From contig NC_082683.1 in the NCBI RefSeq assembly GCF_949987515.2, forward strand, positions 126,690,582 to 126,754,581: a stretch of DNA of 64,000 nucleotides, in the 5' to 3' direction. Both the position numbers and the translations under genes were made by a program. Shown piece after piece: positions 36,081 to 47,282 of this stretch; position 1 is the first letter of the stretch; the number at the start of each line of letters is the position of its first letter. Under the pieces are notes generated by a model. The model did no database searches. It was not told the DNA's origin and was given only the letters and a program-made list of their open reading frames with translations. Source of the stretch: Delphinus delphis (Eukaryota; Chordata; Mammalia; Artiodactyla; Delphinidae).

Positions 36081-36191
36081 TACCAGTTCACTTGGGTGTT
36101 CCTCCCTTCTCCTTGGGCATCAGGGTCCCACCCCAGCATCCACCAGGTGCCCTAGCTGTGGGGAGATGCTAACTTGGTGTCTTCCCACACT

Positions 36192-36200
36192 GCCATCTTG
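36192..36200 (-). promoter_or_regulatory. YY1-type site at L1-D 5' end
   Basis: Minus strand caagatggc, 10-18 bases from the element's first base. In human L1 a YY1 site at the same place guides transcription start, so a similar role is inferred. Confidence 0.75.
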
Positions 36201-36210
36201 ACTCTGCCCC

Positions 36211-36219
36211 GTTTGTGTC
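36211..36219. repeat. Target-site duplication of L1-D, right
   Basis: gtttgtgtc, partner of 29649-29657. Confidence 0.8.
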
Positions 36220-38579
36220 ATATTTGTTTTCTTTCATCAGTGTCTTATAATTTTCTGAGTACAGATTTTTACCTCCTTAGGTTGGTTCATTCCTAGGTAT
36301 TTTATTCTTTTTCTTGTGATGGTAAGTGGGATTGTTTCCTTAATTTCTCTTTCTAATCTTTTGTTGTTAGTGTATAGGAATGTAAGAGATTTCTGTGCAT
36401 TAATTTTATATCCTGCAATCTTGACAAATTTATTGATTAGGTCTAGTAGTTTTCTGGTGACATCTTTAGGATTTTCTATGTATAGTATCATGTCATCTGC
36501 AAACAGTGACAACTTGCTTCTTCTTTTCCAATTTGTATTCTTTTTATTTCTTTTTTTTCTCTGATTGCTGTGGCTAGGACTTCCAAATCTATGTTGAATA
36601 AAAGTGGTGAGAGTGGACATCCTTGTCTGGTTCCTGATCTTAGAGAAAATGCTTTCAGTTTTTCACCATTTAAAATGATGTTTGCTGTGGGTTTGTAATA
36701 TATGGCCTTTATTATGTTGAGGTAGCTTTGCTCTATGCCAATTTTCTGGAGAGTTTTTATCATAAATGGATGTTGAATTTTGTTGAAAGCTTTTTCTGCA
36801 TCTATTGAGATGATCATATGGTTTTTATTCTTTAATTTGTTAATATGGTGTATCACACTGATTGATTTGCGTATACTGAAAAATCCTTGCATGCCTGGGA
36901 TAACTCCCACTATTATGTATGATCCTTTTAATGTGCTGTTGGATTCTTTTTGCTAGTATTTTGTTGAGGATTTTTGCATCGTATTCATCAGTGATACTGG
37001 TATGTAATTTCCTTTTTCTGTAGTATCTTTGTCTGGTTTTGGTATCAGGGTGATGGTGGCCTCGTAGAATGAGTTTAGGAGTGTTTCTTCCTCTGCAGTT
37101 TTTTGGAAGAGTTTGAGAAGTATGGGTGTTAGCTCTTCTTTAAATATTTGATAGAATTCACCTGTGAAGCCCTCTGGTCCTGAACTTTTGTTTGTTGAAA
37201 CATTTTAAATCACAGTTTCAATTTCATTGTGATTTGTCTGTTCATATTTTTTATTTCTACCTGTTTCAGTCTTAGAAGGTTATACCTTTCTAGGAACTTG
37301 TCCATTTCTTCCAGGTTGCCATTTTATTGGCATAGAGTTGCTTGTAGTAGCCTCTTAGGATGCTTGGTATTCTTGCAGTGTCTGTTGTAACTTCTCCTTT
37401 TTCATTTCTAATTCTATTGATTTGAGTGCTCACCCTCTTTTTCTTGATGAGTCTGGCTAAAGGTTTATCAATTTTGTTTATCTTCTCAAAGAACTAGCTT
37501 TTAGTTTTATTGATCTTTGCTATTTTTTTCTTTGTTTCTATTTCACTTATTTCTGCTCTGATCTTTATAATTTCTTTCCTTCTACTAAATTTGGGCTTTT
37601 TTTGTTCTTTCTCTAGTTCCTTTAGGTGTAAGGTTAGATTATTTATTTGAGATTTTTCTTGTTACTTGAGGTAGGATTGTATTGCTGGAAACTTCTCTCT
37701 TAGAACTGCTTTTGTTGCATCCCATAGGTTTTGGATCATCAAGTTTTTGTTGTCATTTGTCTCTAGGTATTTTTTTGATGTCCTCTTTTATTTCTTCAGT
37801 GATATCTTGGTTATTTAGTAACTTGTTGTTTAACATCCATATGCTTTTGTTTTTTACATATTTTTTCCTGTAATTGATTTCTAATCTCATAGCGTTGTGG
37901 TCAGAAAAGATGCTTGATATAATTTCAATTTTCTTATATTTATCAAGGCTTGATTTGTGACCCAAGATGTGAGCCATCCTGGAGAATGTTCTGTGTGTGC
38001 ACTTGAGAAAAAAGTGTAATGTGCTGTTTTTGGGTGGAATGTCCTATAAATATCAATTAATTCTATGAGGTCTATTGTGTCATTAAAAGCAACTGTTTCC
38101 TTATTAATTTTCTGTCAGGATGATCTGTCCATTGGTGTAAGTGAGGTGTTAATGTCCCCCAGTATTATTGTGTTACTGTTGATTTCCTCTTTTATAGCTG
38201 TTAACACTTGCCTTATGTATTGAGGTGCTCCTATGTTGGGTGCCTATATATTTATAATTGTTATATCTTCTTCTTGGATTGATCCCTTGATCATTATATA
38301 GTGTCCGTCCTTGTCTCTTGTAACATTCTTTATTTTAAAGTCTATTTTATCTGATATGAGTATTGTTACTCCAGCTTTCTTTAGATTTCCATTTGCATGG
38401 AATATCTTTTTCCATTCCCTCACTTTCAGTCTGTATGTGTCCCTAGGTCTGAAGTGGGTCTCTTGTAGACAACATATATATGAGTCTTGTTTTTGTATCC
38501 ATTCAATGAGCCTGTGTCTTTTGGTTGGAGCATTTAATCCAGTCACCTTTAAGGTAATTATCCATATGTATGTTCCCAT
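36220..38579 (-). pseudogene. L1-C ORF2 pseudogene, N-terminal half
   Basis: An ATG lies at 38579 (one codon group into the usual start). Endonuclease is open to 38244 (YICCLQETHFRPRDTYRL keeps the catalytic Glu) and again at 37977-37753 (ILGHKSSLDKYKK, SDHNAMRL). RT pieces: 36910-36488 ([26 protein letters not shown]) and 36620-36237, which keeps [14 protein letters not shown], so the catalytic motif is intact at sequence level. The remaining C-terminal half lies at 29657-28234, beyond L1-D. Frameshifts and stops lie between all open pieces. Confidence 0.87.
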
Positions 38580-39316
38580 TACAATTTTTTATATTGTTTT
38601 GGGTTTGTTTTTGTAGGTCCTTTTCTTCTCTAGTGTTTCCCAATTAGAGAAGTTCCTTTACCATTTGTTGTAGAGCTGGTCTGGTGGTGCTGAATTCTCT
38701 TAGCTTTTGCTTGTCTGTAAAGCTTTTGATTTCTCCAATGAATCTGAGTGAGATCCTTGCTGGGTAGAGTAATCTTGGTTATAGGTTCTTCACTTTCATC
38801 ACTCCCTTCTTACTTATAGAATTTCTTCTGAGAAATTAGCTGTTAACCTTATCGGAGTTCCCTTGTATGTTATTGGTTGTTTTCCTCTTGTTGTTTCTAA
38901 TAATTTTTCTCGTTAATTTTTGTCAATTTGACTACTATATGTCTCATCATGTTTCTCCTTGGATTTATCCTGCCTGGGACTCTCTGTGCTTCCTGGATTT
39001 GGGTGGCTATTTCCTTTCCCATGTTAGGGAAGTTTTTGACTATAATCTCTTGAAATATTTTCTCAGGTGTCTTCTCTCTCTCTTCTCCTTCTCGGACCCG
39101 TATAATGCAAATGTTGGTGTGCTTAATGTTTTCCCAGGAGTCTCTTAAGCTGTCTTCATTTCTTTTCATTCTTTTTTCTTTATTTTGTTCTGCAGCAGTG
39201 AATTCCACCATTCTATCTTCCAGGTCACTTATCTGTTCTTCCGTCCATTATTCTGGTATTGATTGCGTCTAGTGTATTTTTCATTTCAGTTGTTGTATTG
39301 TTCATCTCTCTTTGTT

Positions 39317-39360
39317 TGTTCTTTAATTCTTCTAGGTGATTGTTCTTTAATTCTTCTAGG
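39317..39360 (-). repeat. 24-bp tandem duplication in L1-C ORF1 coiled coil
   Basis: tgttctttaattcttctagg occurs at 39317-39336 and 39341-39360, period 24 bases (eight codons). Confidence 0.9.
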
Positions 39361-39523
39361 ACTTTGTTAAACATTTCTTCCATCTTTGCCTCCATTCTTT
39401 TCCAAGGTCCTGCTTCATCTTCACTATCATTATTCTGAGTTCTTTTTCTGGAAAGTTGATTATCTCCATTTCATTTAGTTGTTTTTCTGGGGTTTAATCC
39501 TGTTCCTTCATCTGGTACATAGT

Positions 39524-39540
39524 CCTCTGCCTTTTCTTTT
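39524..39540. repeat. Target-site duplication of L1-E, left
   Basis: cctctgccttttctttt, partner of 47172-47189 (cctttgcc and T-rich), imperfect. Confidence 0.7.
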
Positions 39541-41188
39541 CTTTTTAACATCTTTATTGGAGTATAATTGTTTACAATGGTGTGTTATTTTCTGCTTTAT
39601 AACAAAGTGAATCAGCTATACATATACATATATCCCCGTATCTCCTGCCTTTTGCATTTCCCTCCAATCCTTCCTATCCAATCCCTCTAGGTGGTAACGA
39701 AGCGCCAAGCTAATCTCCCTGTGCTATGCGGCTGCTTCCCACTAGCTATCTATTTTACTTTTGGTAGTGTATGTATGTACATGCCACTCTCTCACTTCAT
39801 CTGAGCTTAACCTTCCCCCTCCCCATGACCTCAAGTTAATTCTCTACATCTGAATTTTTATTCCTGTCCTGCCCCTAGGTTCTTCAGAACAGGGTTTTTT
39901 TTGTTTGTTTTTTTAGATTCCATATATATGTGTTAGCGTGCGGTATTTGTTTTTCTCTTTCTGACTTACTTCACTCTGTATGACAGACTCTAGGTCCATC
40001 CACCTCATTAAAAATAATTCAATTTCATTTCTTTTTATGGCTGAGTAATATTCCATTTATATATGTGCCACATTTTCTTTTTCAATTCATCTGTCGATGG
40101 ACACTTAAGTTGATTCTATGTCCTGGCTATTGTAAATAGAGTTGCAGTGAACATTGTGGTACATGACTTTTTTGAATTATGGTTTCCTCAGGGAATATGC
40201 CCAGTACTGGGATTGCTGCATCGTATTGTGGTTTTATTTTTAGTTTTTTAAGGGACTCCGTACTGTTCACCAGAGGGGCTGTATCAATTTACATTCCCAC
40301 CGACAGTATAAGAGGGTTCCCTTTTCTCCACACCCACTCCAGAATTTATTGTTTGCAAATTTTGTGATGATGGTCATTCTGACTGGTGTGAGGTGATACC
40401 TCACTGCAGTTTTGATTTGCATTTTTCTAATGATTAGTGATGTTGAGCATTCTTTCATGTGTTTGTTGGCTCTCTGTATATCTTCTTTGGAGAAATGTCT
40501 ATTTAGGTTTCTGCCCATTTTTGGATGGGGTTGTTTATGTTTTTGATATTGAGCTGCATGAGCTGCTTGTTAATTGTGGAGATTAACCCTTTGTTAGTTC
40601 CTTCATTTGCAAATAGTTTCTCCCATTCTGAGGGTTATCTTTCCATCTAGTTTACGGCTTCCTTTGCTGTGCAGAAGCTTTTAAGTTTCATTAGGTCCCA
40701 TTTGTTTATTTTTGTTATTATTTCCATTTCTCTAGGAGGTGAGTCAAAAAGGATCTTCCTGTGATTTATGTCATAGAGTGTCTGTCTATGTTTTTCCCTA
40801 AGAATTTTATACGGTCTGGCCTTACATTTAGATGTTTAATCCATTTTGAGTTCATTTTTGTGTATGGTGTTAGGGAGTGTTCTAATTTCATTCTTTTACA
40901 TGTAGCTGTCCAGTTTTCCCAGTACCACTTATTGAAGAGGCTGTCTTTTCTCCATTGTATATTCTTACCTCCTTTATCAAAAATAAGGTGACCATATGTG
41001 TGTGGGTTTATCTCTGGGGTTTCTATCATGTTCCATTGATCTATATTTCTATTTTTGTGCCAATACCATATTGTCTTGATTAGTATAGCATTGTAGTATA
41101 GTCTCAAGTCAGGGAGCCTGATTCCTCCAGCTCCATTTCTTTTTCTCAGGTTTGCTTTGGCTATTCCGGGTCTGTTGTGTTTCCATAA

Positions 41189-41199
41189 AAATTGTGAAA
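41189..41199. repeat. Target-site duplication of CHR-1 SINE in L1-E, left
   Basis: aaattgtgaaa, partner of 41506-41516 (aaattgtggaa). Confidence 0.8.
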
Positions 41200-41505
41200 A
41201 ATAAAATTTATTTATTTTTGCCTCTGTGTTTTGTCTTTGTTGCTGTGCGTGGGATTTTACAGGTTGTGGTGAGTGGGGGCTACTCTTCGTTTCGGTGTGC
41301 AGGCTTCTCTTGTTTCATAGCATGGGCTCTAGGCATGTGGGCTTCAGTATTTGTGGCTTGTGGGCTGTAGAGCACAGGTTCAGTAGTTGTGGCGCATGGG
41401 CTTAGTTGCTCTTCCGCATGTTGGATCTTCCCGGATCAGGGTTCGAATCCATGTCCCCTGCATTGGCAGGCGGGTCGTTAACCACTGTGCATCAGGGAAG
41501 TCCCC
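41200..41505 (-). mobile_element. CHR-1 SINE in L1-E ORF2
   Basis: Minus-strand CHR-1 beginning ggggacttccctgatgcac at 41505 (short deletion in the A-box region). The B box is recognisable as ggattcgaac on the sense strand, near 41450. A-rich tail at 41200-41220. Middle shows the usual CHR-1 units with small losses. Confidence 0.9.
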
Positions 41506-44069
41506 AAATTGTGGAATTTTTTGTTCTAGTTCTGTGAAAAATGCAATTGGTAGTTTGATAGGGTTTGCATTGCATCTGTAGATTGCTGTGGGTAGTACAG
41601 TCATTTTCACATTGTTGATTCTTCCAATCCAAGAACATGGTATATTTCTCCAGCTGTTTGTATCATCTTTAATTTCTTTCATCAGTGCCTTATAGTTTTC
41701 TGCATACAGGTCTTTTGTCTCCCTAGGTAGGTTTATTCCTAGGTATATTATTCTTTTTTTGCATTGGTAAATGGGAGTGTTTCCTTAATTTCTCGTTCAG
41801 ATTTTTACCATTAGTGTAAGGGAATGCAAGAGATTTCTGTGCATTAATTTTGTGTATTTCTACTTTACCAAATTCATTGATTAGCTCTAGTAGTTTTCTG
41901 GTAGCATCTTTAGGATTCTCTATCTATAGTATCATGTCATCTGCAACAGTGACAGTTTTACTTCTTCTTTTCCGATTTGGATTTTTTTCTTCTCTGATTG
42001 CTGTGGCTAAAACTTCTAAAAGTATATTGAATAATAGTGGTGAGAGTGCGTAACTTTGTTTTGTTCCTAACCTTAGAGGAAATGTTCTGTTTTTCACCAT
42101 TGAAAACAATGTTGGCTTTGGCTTTGTCATATATGGCCTTTATTATGTTGAGATAAGTTCCCTCTCTGCGTATTTTCTGGAGGTTTTTATCATAATAGGT
42201 TTTAAATTTTTTGAAAGCTTTTTCTGCATCTATTGAGATGATCATATGTTTTTTCTCCTTCAATTTGTTAATATGGCTTCCTACATTGATTGATTTGCAT
42301 ATATTGAAGAATCCTTGCATTCCTGTGATAAACCCCACTTGATCATGGTGTATGATCCTCTTAATGTGTTGTTGGATTCTATGTGCTACTATTTTGTTGA
42401 GGATATTTGCACATATGTTCATCAGTGATATTGGTCTGTAGTTTTCTTTCTTTGTGACATCTTTGTCTGGTTTTGATAATTGGGTGATGGTGGCCTCATA
42501 GAATGAGTTAGGGAGTGTTCCTCCCTCTGTCATATTTTGGAAGAGTTTGAGAAGGACAGGTGTTAGTTCTTCTCTAAATGTTTAATAGACTTTGCCTGTG
42601 AAGCCATCTGGTCCTGGGCTTTTTTTTTTTGGAAGATTTTTAATCATAGTCTCAATTACAGTGCTTGTGATTAGTCTGTTCATATTTTCTATTTCTTCCT
42701 GATTCATTCTCTGAAGGTTGTGTTTCTAAGAATTTGTCCATTTCTTCCAGGTTGTCCTTTTTATTGACATATAGTTGCTTGTAGTAATCGCTCATGATCC
42801 TTTGTATTTCTCCAGTGTCAGTTGTTACTTCTCATTTTTCAATTCTAATTCTATTGAGTCTTCTCCCTTTATTTCTTGATGAGTCCAGCAAATGATTTAT
42901 CAATTTTGTTTATTTTTTCAAAGAACCAGTTTTTAGTTTCATTGATCTTTGCTATTGTTTCCTTCATTTCTTTTTCATTTATTTCTGTTCTGATGTTTAT
43001 GATTTCTTTCCTTCTGTTAACTTTGGGGTGGTTTTTGTTCTTCTTTCTCTAATTGCTATAGGTGTAAAGTTAGGTTGTTTATTTGAGATGTTTCTTGTTT
43101 ACTGAGGTAGAATTGCATTGCTATAAACTTCCCTCTTTGAACTGCTTTTGCTGCATCTCATAGGTTTTGGATCATCATGTTTTCATTGTCAGTTGTTTCT
43201 AGGTATTTTTTTATTCCCTCTTTGATTTCTTCAGTGATCTCTTGGTTATTTAGTGGTGTATTGTTTAGCCTCCATGTGCTTGTATTTTTTACAGATTCTT
43301 TCCTGTAATTGGTATCTAGTCTCTTAGCATTGTGCTTGGAAAAGATATTTGATATGATTTCAATTTTCTTAAATTTATAAAGGCTTGAATTGTGACCCAA
43401 GATATGATCTATCCTGGAGAATATTCCATGAGCACTGGAGAAGAAAGTGCATTCTATTGTTTTTGGATGGAATGTCCTATAAATATCAATTAAGTCATCT
43501 TGCTTAATATATCATTTAAAGCTTTATTTCCTTATTTATTTTCATTTTGGATGAACTGTCCATTGGTGAAAGTGGGTGTTAAAATTCCCTACTATGATTT
43601 TGTTACTGTCGATTTCCCCTTTTATGGTTGTTAGCGTTTGCCTTATGTATTGAGTTGCTCTTATATTGGCTGTATAAATATTTACAATTGTTGTATCTTC
43701 TTCTGGGATTGATCCCTTGATCATTATGTAGTGTCCTTCTTTGTCTCTTATAACAGTCTTTATTTTAAAGTCTATTTTGTCTGATATGAGAATTGCTACT
43801 CCAACTTTCTTTTGATTTCCATTTGCATGGAATATCTTTTTCCATTCCCTCATCTTCAGTCTGTATGTGTCCCTAGGTCTGAAGTGGGTCTCTTGTAGAC
43901 TGCATATATATGGGTCTTATTTTTATATCCATTCATCCAGTCTATGTCTTTTGGTTGGAGCATTTAATCCATTTACATTTAAGGTAATTACCAGTTTGGT
44001 AATGTTCCTATTACCAGTTTCTTAACTGTTTTGGGTTTGTTTTTGTAGGTCTTTTCCTTTTCTTGTGTT

Positions 44070-44960
44070 TCCTGCCTAGAGAAGTTCCTTTAGCATCTGT
44101 TGTAAAGCTGATTTTGTGGTGCTGAATTCTCAGCTTTTGTTTGTCTGAGAAAGTTTTAATTTCTCTGTCAAATCTGAATAAGATCGTTGCTGGGTAGAAT
44201 AATCTTGGTTGTGGGGTTCTCCCTTTCATCACTTTGCTTTTGTATATGTCCTGCCAGTCCCTTCTGACTTGCAGAGTTTCTGCTGAAAGATCAGCTGTTA
44301 ACCTTATGGGAATTCCCTTGTATGTTATTTGTTGGTTTTCCCGTGCTGCTTTTAATATTTTTTTAATTTAATTTTTCATAGTTTGATTAATATGTGTCTT
44401 GACGTGTTTCTCCTTGGATTTATCCTGTATGGGACTCTCTGCACTTCCTGGGCTTGATTATTTCCTTTCCTATTTCGGAAGTTTTCAACTATAATCTCTT
44501 CAGATATTTTCTCAGTCCCTTTTTTTTTTCTCTTTTCTGGGACCCCTATAATTTGAATGTTCGTGCCTTTAATATTGTCCTAGATGTCTCTGAGACTGTC
44601 CTGAATTGTTTTCATTCTTTTTTCTTTATTCTGCTCTGTGGTATTTATTTCCACTATTTTATCTTCCCAGTCACTTATCTGTTCTTCTGCCTCAGTTATT
44701 CAGCTATTAATTCCTTCTAGAGAATTTTTAATTTCATTTATTGTGTTGTTCATCACTGTTTGTTTGCTCTTTAGTTCTTCTAGGTCCTTGTTAAAAGTTT
44801 CTTGTATTTTCTCCATTGTATATCCAAGATTTTGGGTCATCTTTACTATCATTACTCTGAATTCTTTTTCAGGTAGATCGCCTATTTTCTCTTCATTTGT
44901 TTTGTCTGGTGGGTTTTTACCTTGCTCCTTCATCTGCTGTGTGTTTCTCTGTTTTCTCAT
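44070..44960 (-). pseudogene. L1-E ORF1 pseudogene
   Basis: ATG at 44960. N-terminal and coiled-coil part open for 86 codons (LPEKEFRVMIVKMTQNLGYT, KDLEELKSKQTVMNNT) to a stop at 44700. RRM remains lie at about 44690-44400 with stops. The C-terminal domain is open from 44232 (PQPRLFYPATILFRFD). N-terminal part is very like L1-G ORF1, placing both in one subfamily. Confidence 0.82.
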
Positions 44961-47171
44961 TTTGCTTATCTTACTGTGTTTTGGGTCTCCTTTTTGCAGG
45001 CTGCGGGTTCACAGTTCCCGTTATTTTCGGTGTCTGCTCACAGTGGCTAAGTTTGGTTCAGTGTGTTGTGTAGGCTTCCTGCTGGAGGGGACTGGTGCCT
45101 GTGTTCTGGTGTATTAGGCTGGATATTGTCTTCCTGATGGGCAGGACCACATCTGGTGGAGTGTTTTGGGGTGTCTGTGACCTTATTATGATTTTAGGCT
45201 GCCTCTGTGCTAATGGGTGGGATTGTATTCCTGTCTTGCTTTTTGTTTGGCATATGCTGTCAAGCACTGTAGCTTGCTGGTCCTTGAGTGGAGCTGTGTC
45301 TTAGCATTAAGATGGAGATGTCTGGGAGACCTTTGGCTGTTTTATATTACATGGAGCCGGGAGGTCTCTAATGGACCAATATCCTGTACTCGGCTCTCCC
45401 ACCTCAGAGGCACAGCCCTGACACCTGGCCAGAGCACCAAGACCCCCTAGCCACACTTTCAGGAGAAAAGGGAGAAAAAAAGAAAGAACAAAAGGAAAAA
45501 TAAAATAAAATAAACAAAAAATAAAATTAAATTAAAAAGTTATTAAAATGAAAAAGTATTAAAAATGAAAAAGTAATAAAATAAAAAAGAAAGAATAGAA
45601 GAACAAAAGAAAGAAAGAAGGAATAGAGCAACCAAACCAAAGAACTAATCAACCAATGATAACAAGTGCTTAGCATGCTACCAAAAAATAAAAAATAAAA
45701 GACTGACACAACCCTAGAACCCATGGTGAAAGCAAAGCTATACAGACAATATCACACAAAGAAGCATACACATACACACTCACAAAAAGAGCAAAAGAAA
45801 AAAATATCTATCTATCTAAAAACAGAGCAACCAAATCAATAAACAAATCTACCAATGATAATAAAGTCTAAATACTAAACTAAGGTAAACATACAACCAG
45901 AAACAGATTAAATGCAGAAAGCAAACCCCAAGTCTATATTTGCTCCGAAAGTGCACTGCCTCAATATTGGGATGATTTGTTGTCTATTCAAGTATTCCAC
46001 GGATGCAGTGTACATTAATTTGATTGTGGAGATTTAATTTGCTGTTCCTGAGGCTGCTGGGAGAAATTTCCCTGTTTTTTTTGCACAGCTCCTGGGGTTC
46101 AACTTTGGAATTGGCCCTGCCTTTTCATGTAGGTTCCCTGAGGACATCTGTTCTGTGCCCAGAGAGGACAGGGTTAAAGGAGCAGCTGATTAGGGGGCTC
46201 TGGATCACTCAGGTCAGGGGGAAGGAGGGTTACAGAATGTGGGGTGCACCTGCGGCGGCAGAGGCCAGTGCGATGTTGCAACAGCCTGAGGCGTGCTGTG
46301 TGTTCTTCCGGAAAAGTTGTCCCTGGATCATGGGACCCTAGCAGTGGAGGGCTGCACAGGCTCCCTGGAGGGGAGGTGTGGATAGTGACCTGTGCTTGCA
46401 CACAGGTTTCTTGGTGGCTGCAGCAGCAGCCTTAATGTTTCATGCCCGTCTCTGGTGTCCCTGCTGATAGCCGTGGCTCGCGCCCATCTCTGGAGCTTGT
46501 TTAGGCTTTTCCTAATTTATTTTTTCCCTAATCTGTTTAGGTATTCTGAATCCCCTCTCCTCACGCACCCCGAAACAATGGTCTCTTGCCTCTTAGGCAG
46601 TTCCAGACTTTTTCCCGGACTCCTTCCCAGCTAGCTGTGGTGCACCAGCCCCCTTCAAGCTGTGTTCACGCAGCCAACCCCAGTCCTCTCCCTGGAATCT
46701 GAACGCCAAAGCTGAAGCCTCAGCTCTCAAACCCACCTGCCCTGGTGGGTGAGCAGACAAGCCTCTCAGGCTGGTTAGTGCTGGTCAGCACTGATCCTCT
46801 GTGCAGGAATCTCTCTGCTTTGCCCTCTGCACCCCTGTTGCTGCACTCTCCTCCGTGGCTCCGAAGCTTCCCCTCCACCACCACCCCTCTCTGCCATTGA
46901 AGGGGCTTCTAGTGTGTGGAAACTTTTCCTCCTTCACAGCTCCCTCGCTGAGGTGCAGGCCTGTCCCTATTCTTTTGTCTCTGTTTTTCCTTTTTTCTTT
47001 TGCCCTACCCAGGTACGTGGGGAGTTTCTTGCCTTTTGGGACGTCTGAGGTCTTCTGCCAGCGTTCAGTAGGTGCTCTGTAGGAGTTGTTCCACATGTAG
47101 ATGTATTTCTGATGTATTTGTGGGGAGGAAGGTGATCTCCACATCTTACTCCTCCGCCATACTGAAGGTCT
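44961..47171 (-). promoter_or_regulatory. L1-E 5' UTR (about 2.2 kb)
   Basis: The outer half (47171-45960) is GC-rich. A long T-rich stretch on the sense strand follows (45930-45460; A-rich with taaa-like units on the plus strand). The ORF1-proximal part (45455-44961) aligns with L1-G. At the outer end atggcgg (47161-47155, minus) is a possible YY1 core. It is the longest 5' UTR in this window. Confidence 0.75.
45463..45640. repeat. A-rich low-complexity tract in L1-E 5' UTR
   Basis: Runs of aaaat, taaa and aaag units on the plus strand, T-rich on the L1 sense strand. Confidence 0.85.
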
Positions 47172-47282
47172 CCTTTGCCTTTTTATTTTGTCTTTCTGTG
47201 AATGTGGTTTTCATTCCACAGGCTGTAGGATTATAGTTCTCCTTGCTTCTGCTGTCTTCCCTCTGGTGGCTGAGGCTATCTA
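47172..47282 (-). mobile_element. L1-C, 5' segment (pre-ORF1 remnant)
   Basis: About 110 bases of pre-ORF1 sequence (minus: gatagcctcagccaccagag, then gacagcagaagcaagg) that matches the same place in L1-B and L1-F. The first bases include the L1-E TSD. Similarity ends at about 47282, so L1-C lacks most of its 5' UTR. Confidence 0.85.

Larger units (their letters stand above)
29658..36210 (-). mobile_element. L1-D, full-length, nested in L1-C
   Basis: Minus strand: 5' UTR 36210-35065, ORF1 35064 to about 34190, ORF2 34111-30036, 3' UTR to 29658. The 5' terminus reads ggggcagagtcaagatggc, the classical complete L1 5' start with a YY1 site. A CHR-1 SINE lies at 30481-30793. Complete ends and TSDs show a full-length insertion; many stops and frameshifts show it is old. 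Confidence 0.92.
35065..36210 (-). promoter_or_regulatory. L1-D 5' UTR, GC-rich, with tandem units
   Basis: About 1.1 kb. From the outer end it has a YY1-type site, a GC-rich half (about 36200-35530) containing two tandem units of about 180 bp, then a T-rich section on the sense strand (35515-35340, including a 23-base homopolymer) and a less GC-rich part before ORF1. L1-E has the same order of GC-rich then T-rich then ORF1-proximal parts. It would act as the internal Pol II promoter of the element; present activity is unknown. Confidence 0.75.
36220..39540 (-). mobile_element. L1-C, middle segment (ORF2 N-terminal half and ORF1)
   Basis: Picks up ORF2 exactly where 29657 stops and runs back through RT, endonuclease and ORF1 to near the ORF1 start, where L1-E interrupts at about 39540. 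Confidence 0.9.
38670..39540 (-). pseudogene. L1-C ORF1 pseudogene
   Basis: The RRM and part of the CTD are open at 39211-38897 (TNICIIRVREGEE, PEKIFQEIIVKNFPNMGKE, INPRRNMMRHIVVK). The coiled-coil part (39500-39220) has frameshifts and a 24-bp tandem duplication at 39317-39360. The N-terminal end is separated by L1-E; at 47180-47190 the expected start ATG reads ATA. Confidence 0.8.
39940..44020 (-). pseudogene. L1-E ORF2 pseudogene
   Basis: The expected ATG (about 44018) reads CTG. Endonuclease pieces: 43853-43542 (DKIDFKIKTVIRDKEGHYIM, VGNFNTHF, where GDFN has become GNFN) and 43400-43158 (GHNSSLYKFKK, SKHN in place of SDHN). RT: 42533-41958 ([24 protein letters not shown]) and 42130-41924. 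A small deletion just before the catalytic motif shifts the frame, giving VADDMIL, and the next codon is TAG as in L1-G. Thumb pieces 41682-41380 and 41107-40766 flank the SINE; C-terminal piece 40518-40267. Confidence 0.87.
39541..47171 (-). mobile_element. L1-E, full-length, nested in L1-C
   Basis: Minus strand: 5' UTR 47171-44961 (about 2.2 kb), ORF1 44960-44070, ORF2 about 44020-39940, 3' UTR to 39541. The outer end reads ccttcagtatggcggagg followed by gatcaccttcctcccc-type sequence, a complete L1 5' start. A CHR-1 SINE is at 41200-41505. All parts are present but decayed. Confidence 0.92.

Noticed and set aside
44638..45117. 159-codon open frame, plus strand
   Set aside because: Antisense of L1-E ORF1 and 5' UTR, same pattern as in L1-G.
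45463..45640. Possible poly-A tail of a plus-strand retroelement
   Set aside because: Lies inside the L1-E 5' UTR at the same relative place as the T-rich tract of L1-D, with no element ending there.
28044..47282. Possible endogenous retrovirus block
   Set aside because: No LTR pairs, primer-binding site, gag or env-like frames; the RT sequences are L1 type (FADD with ORF1 coiled coil upstream).
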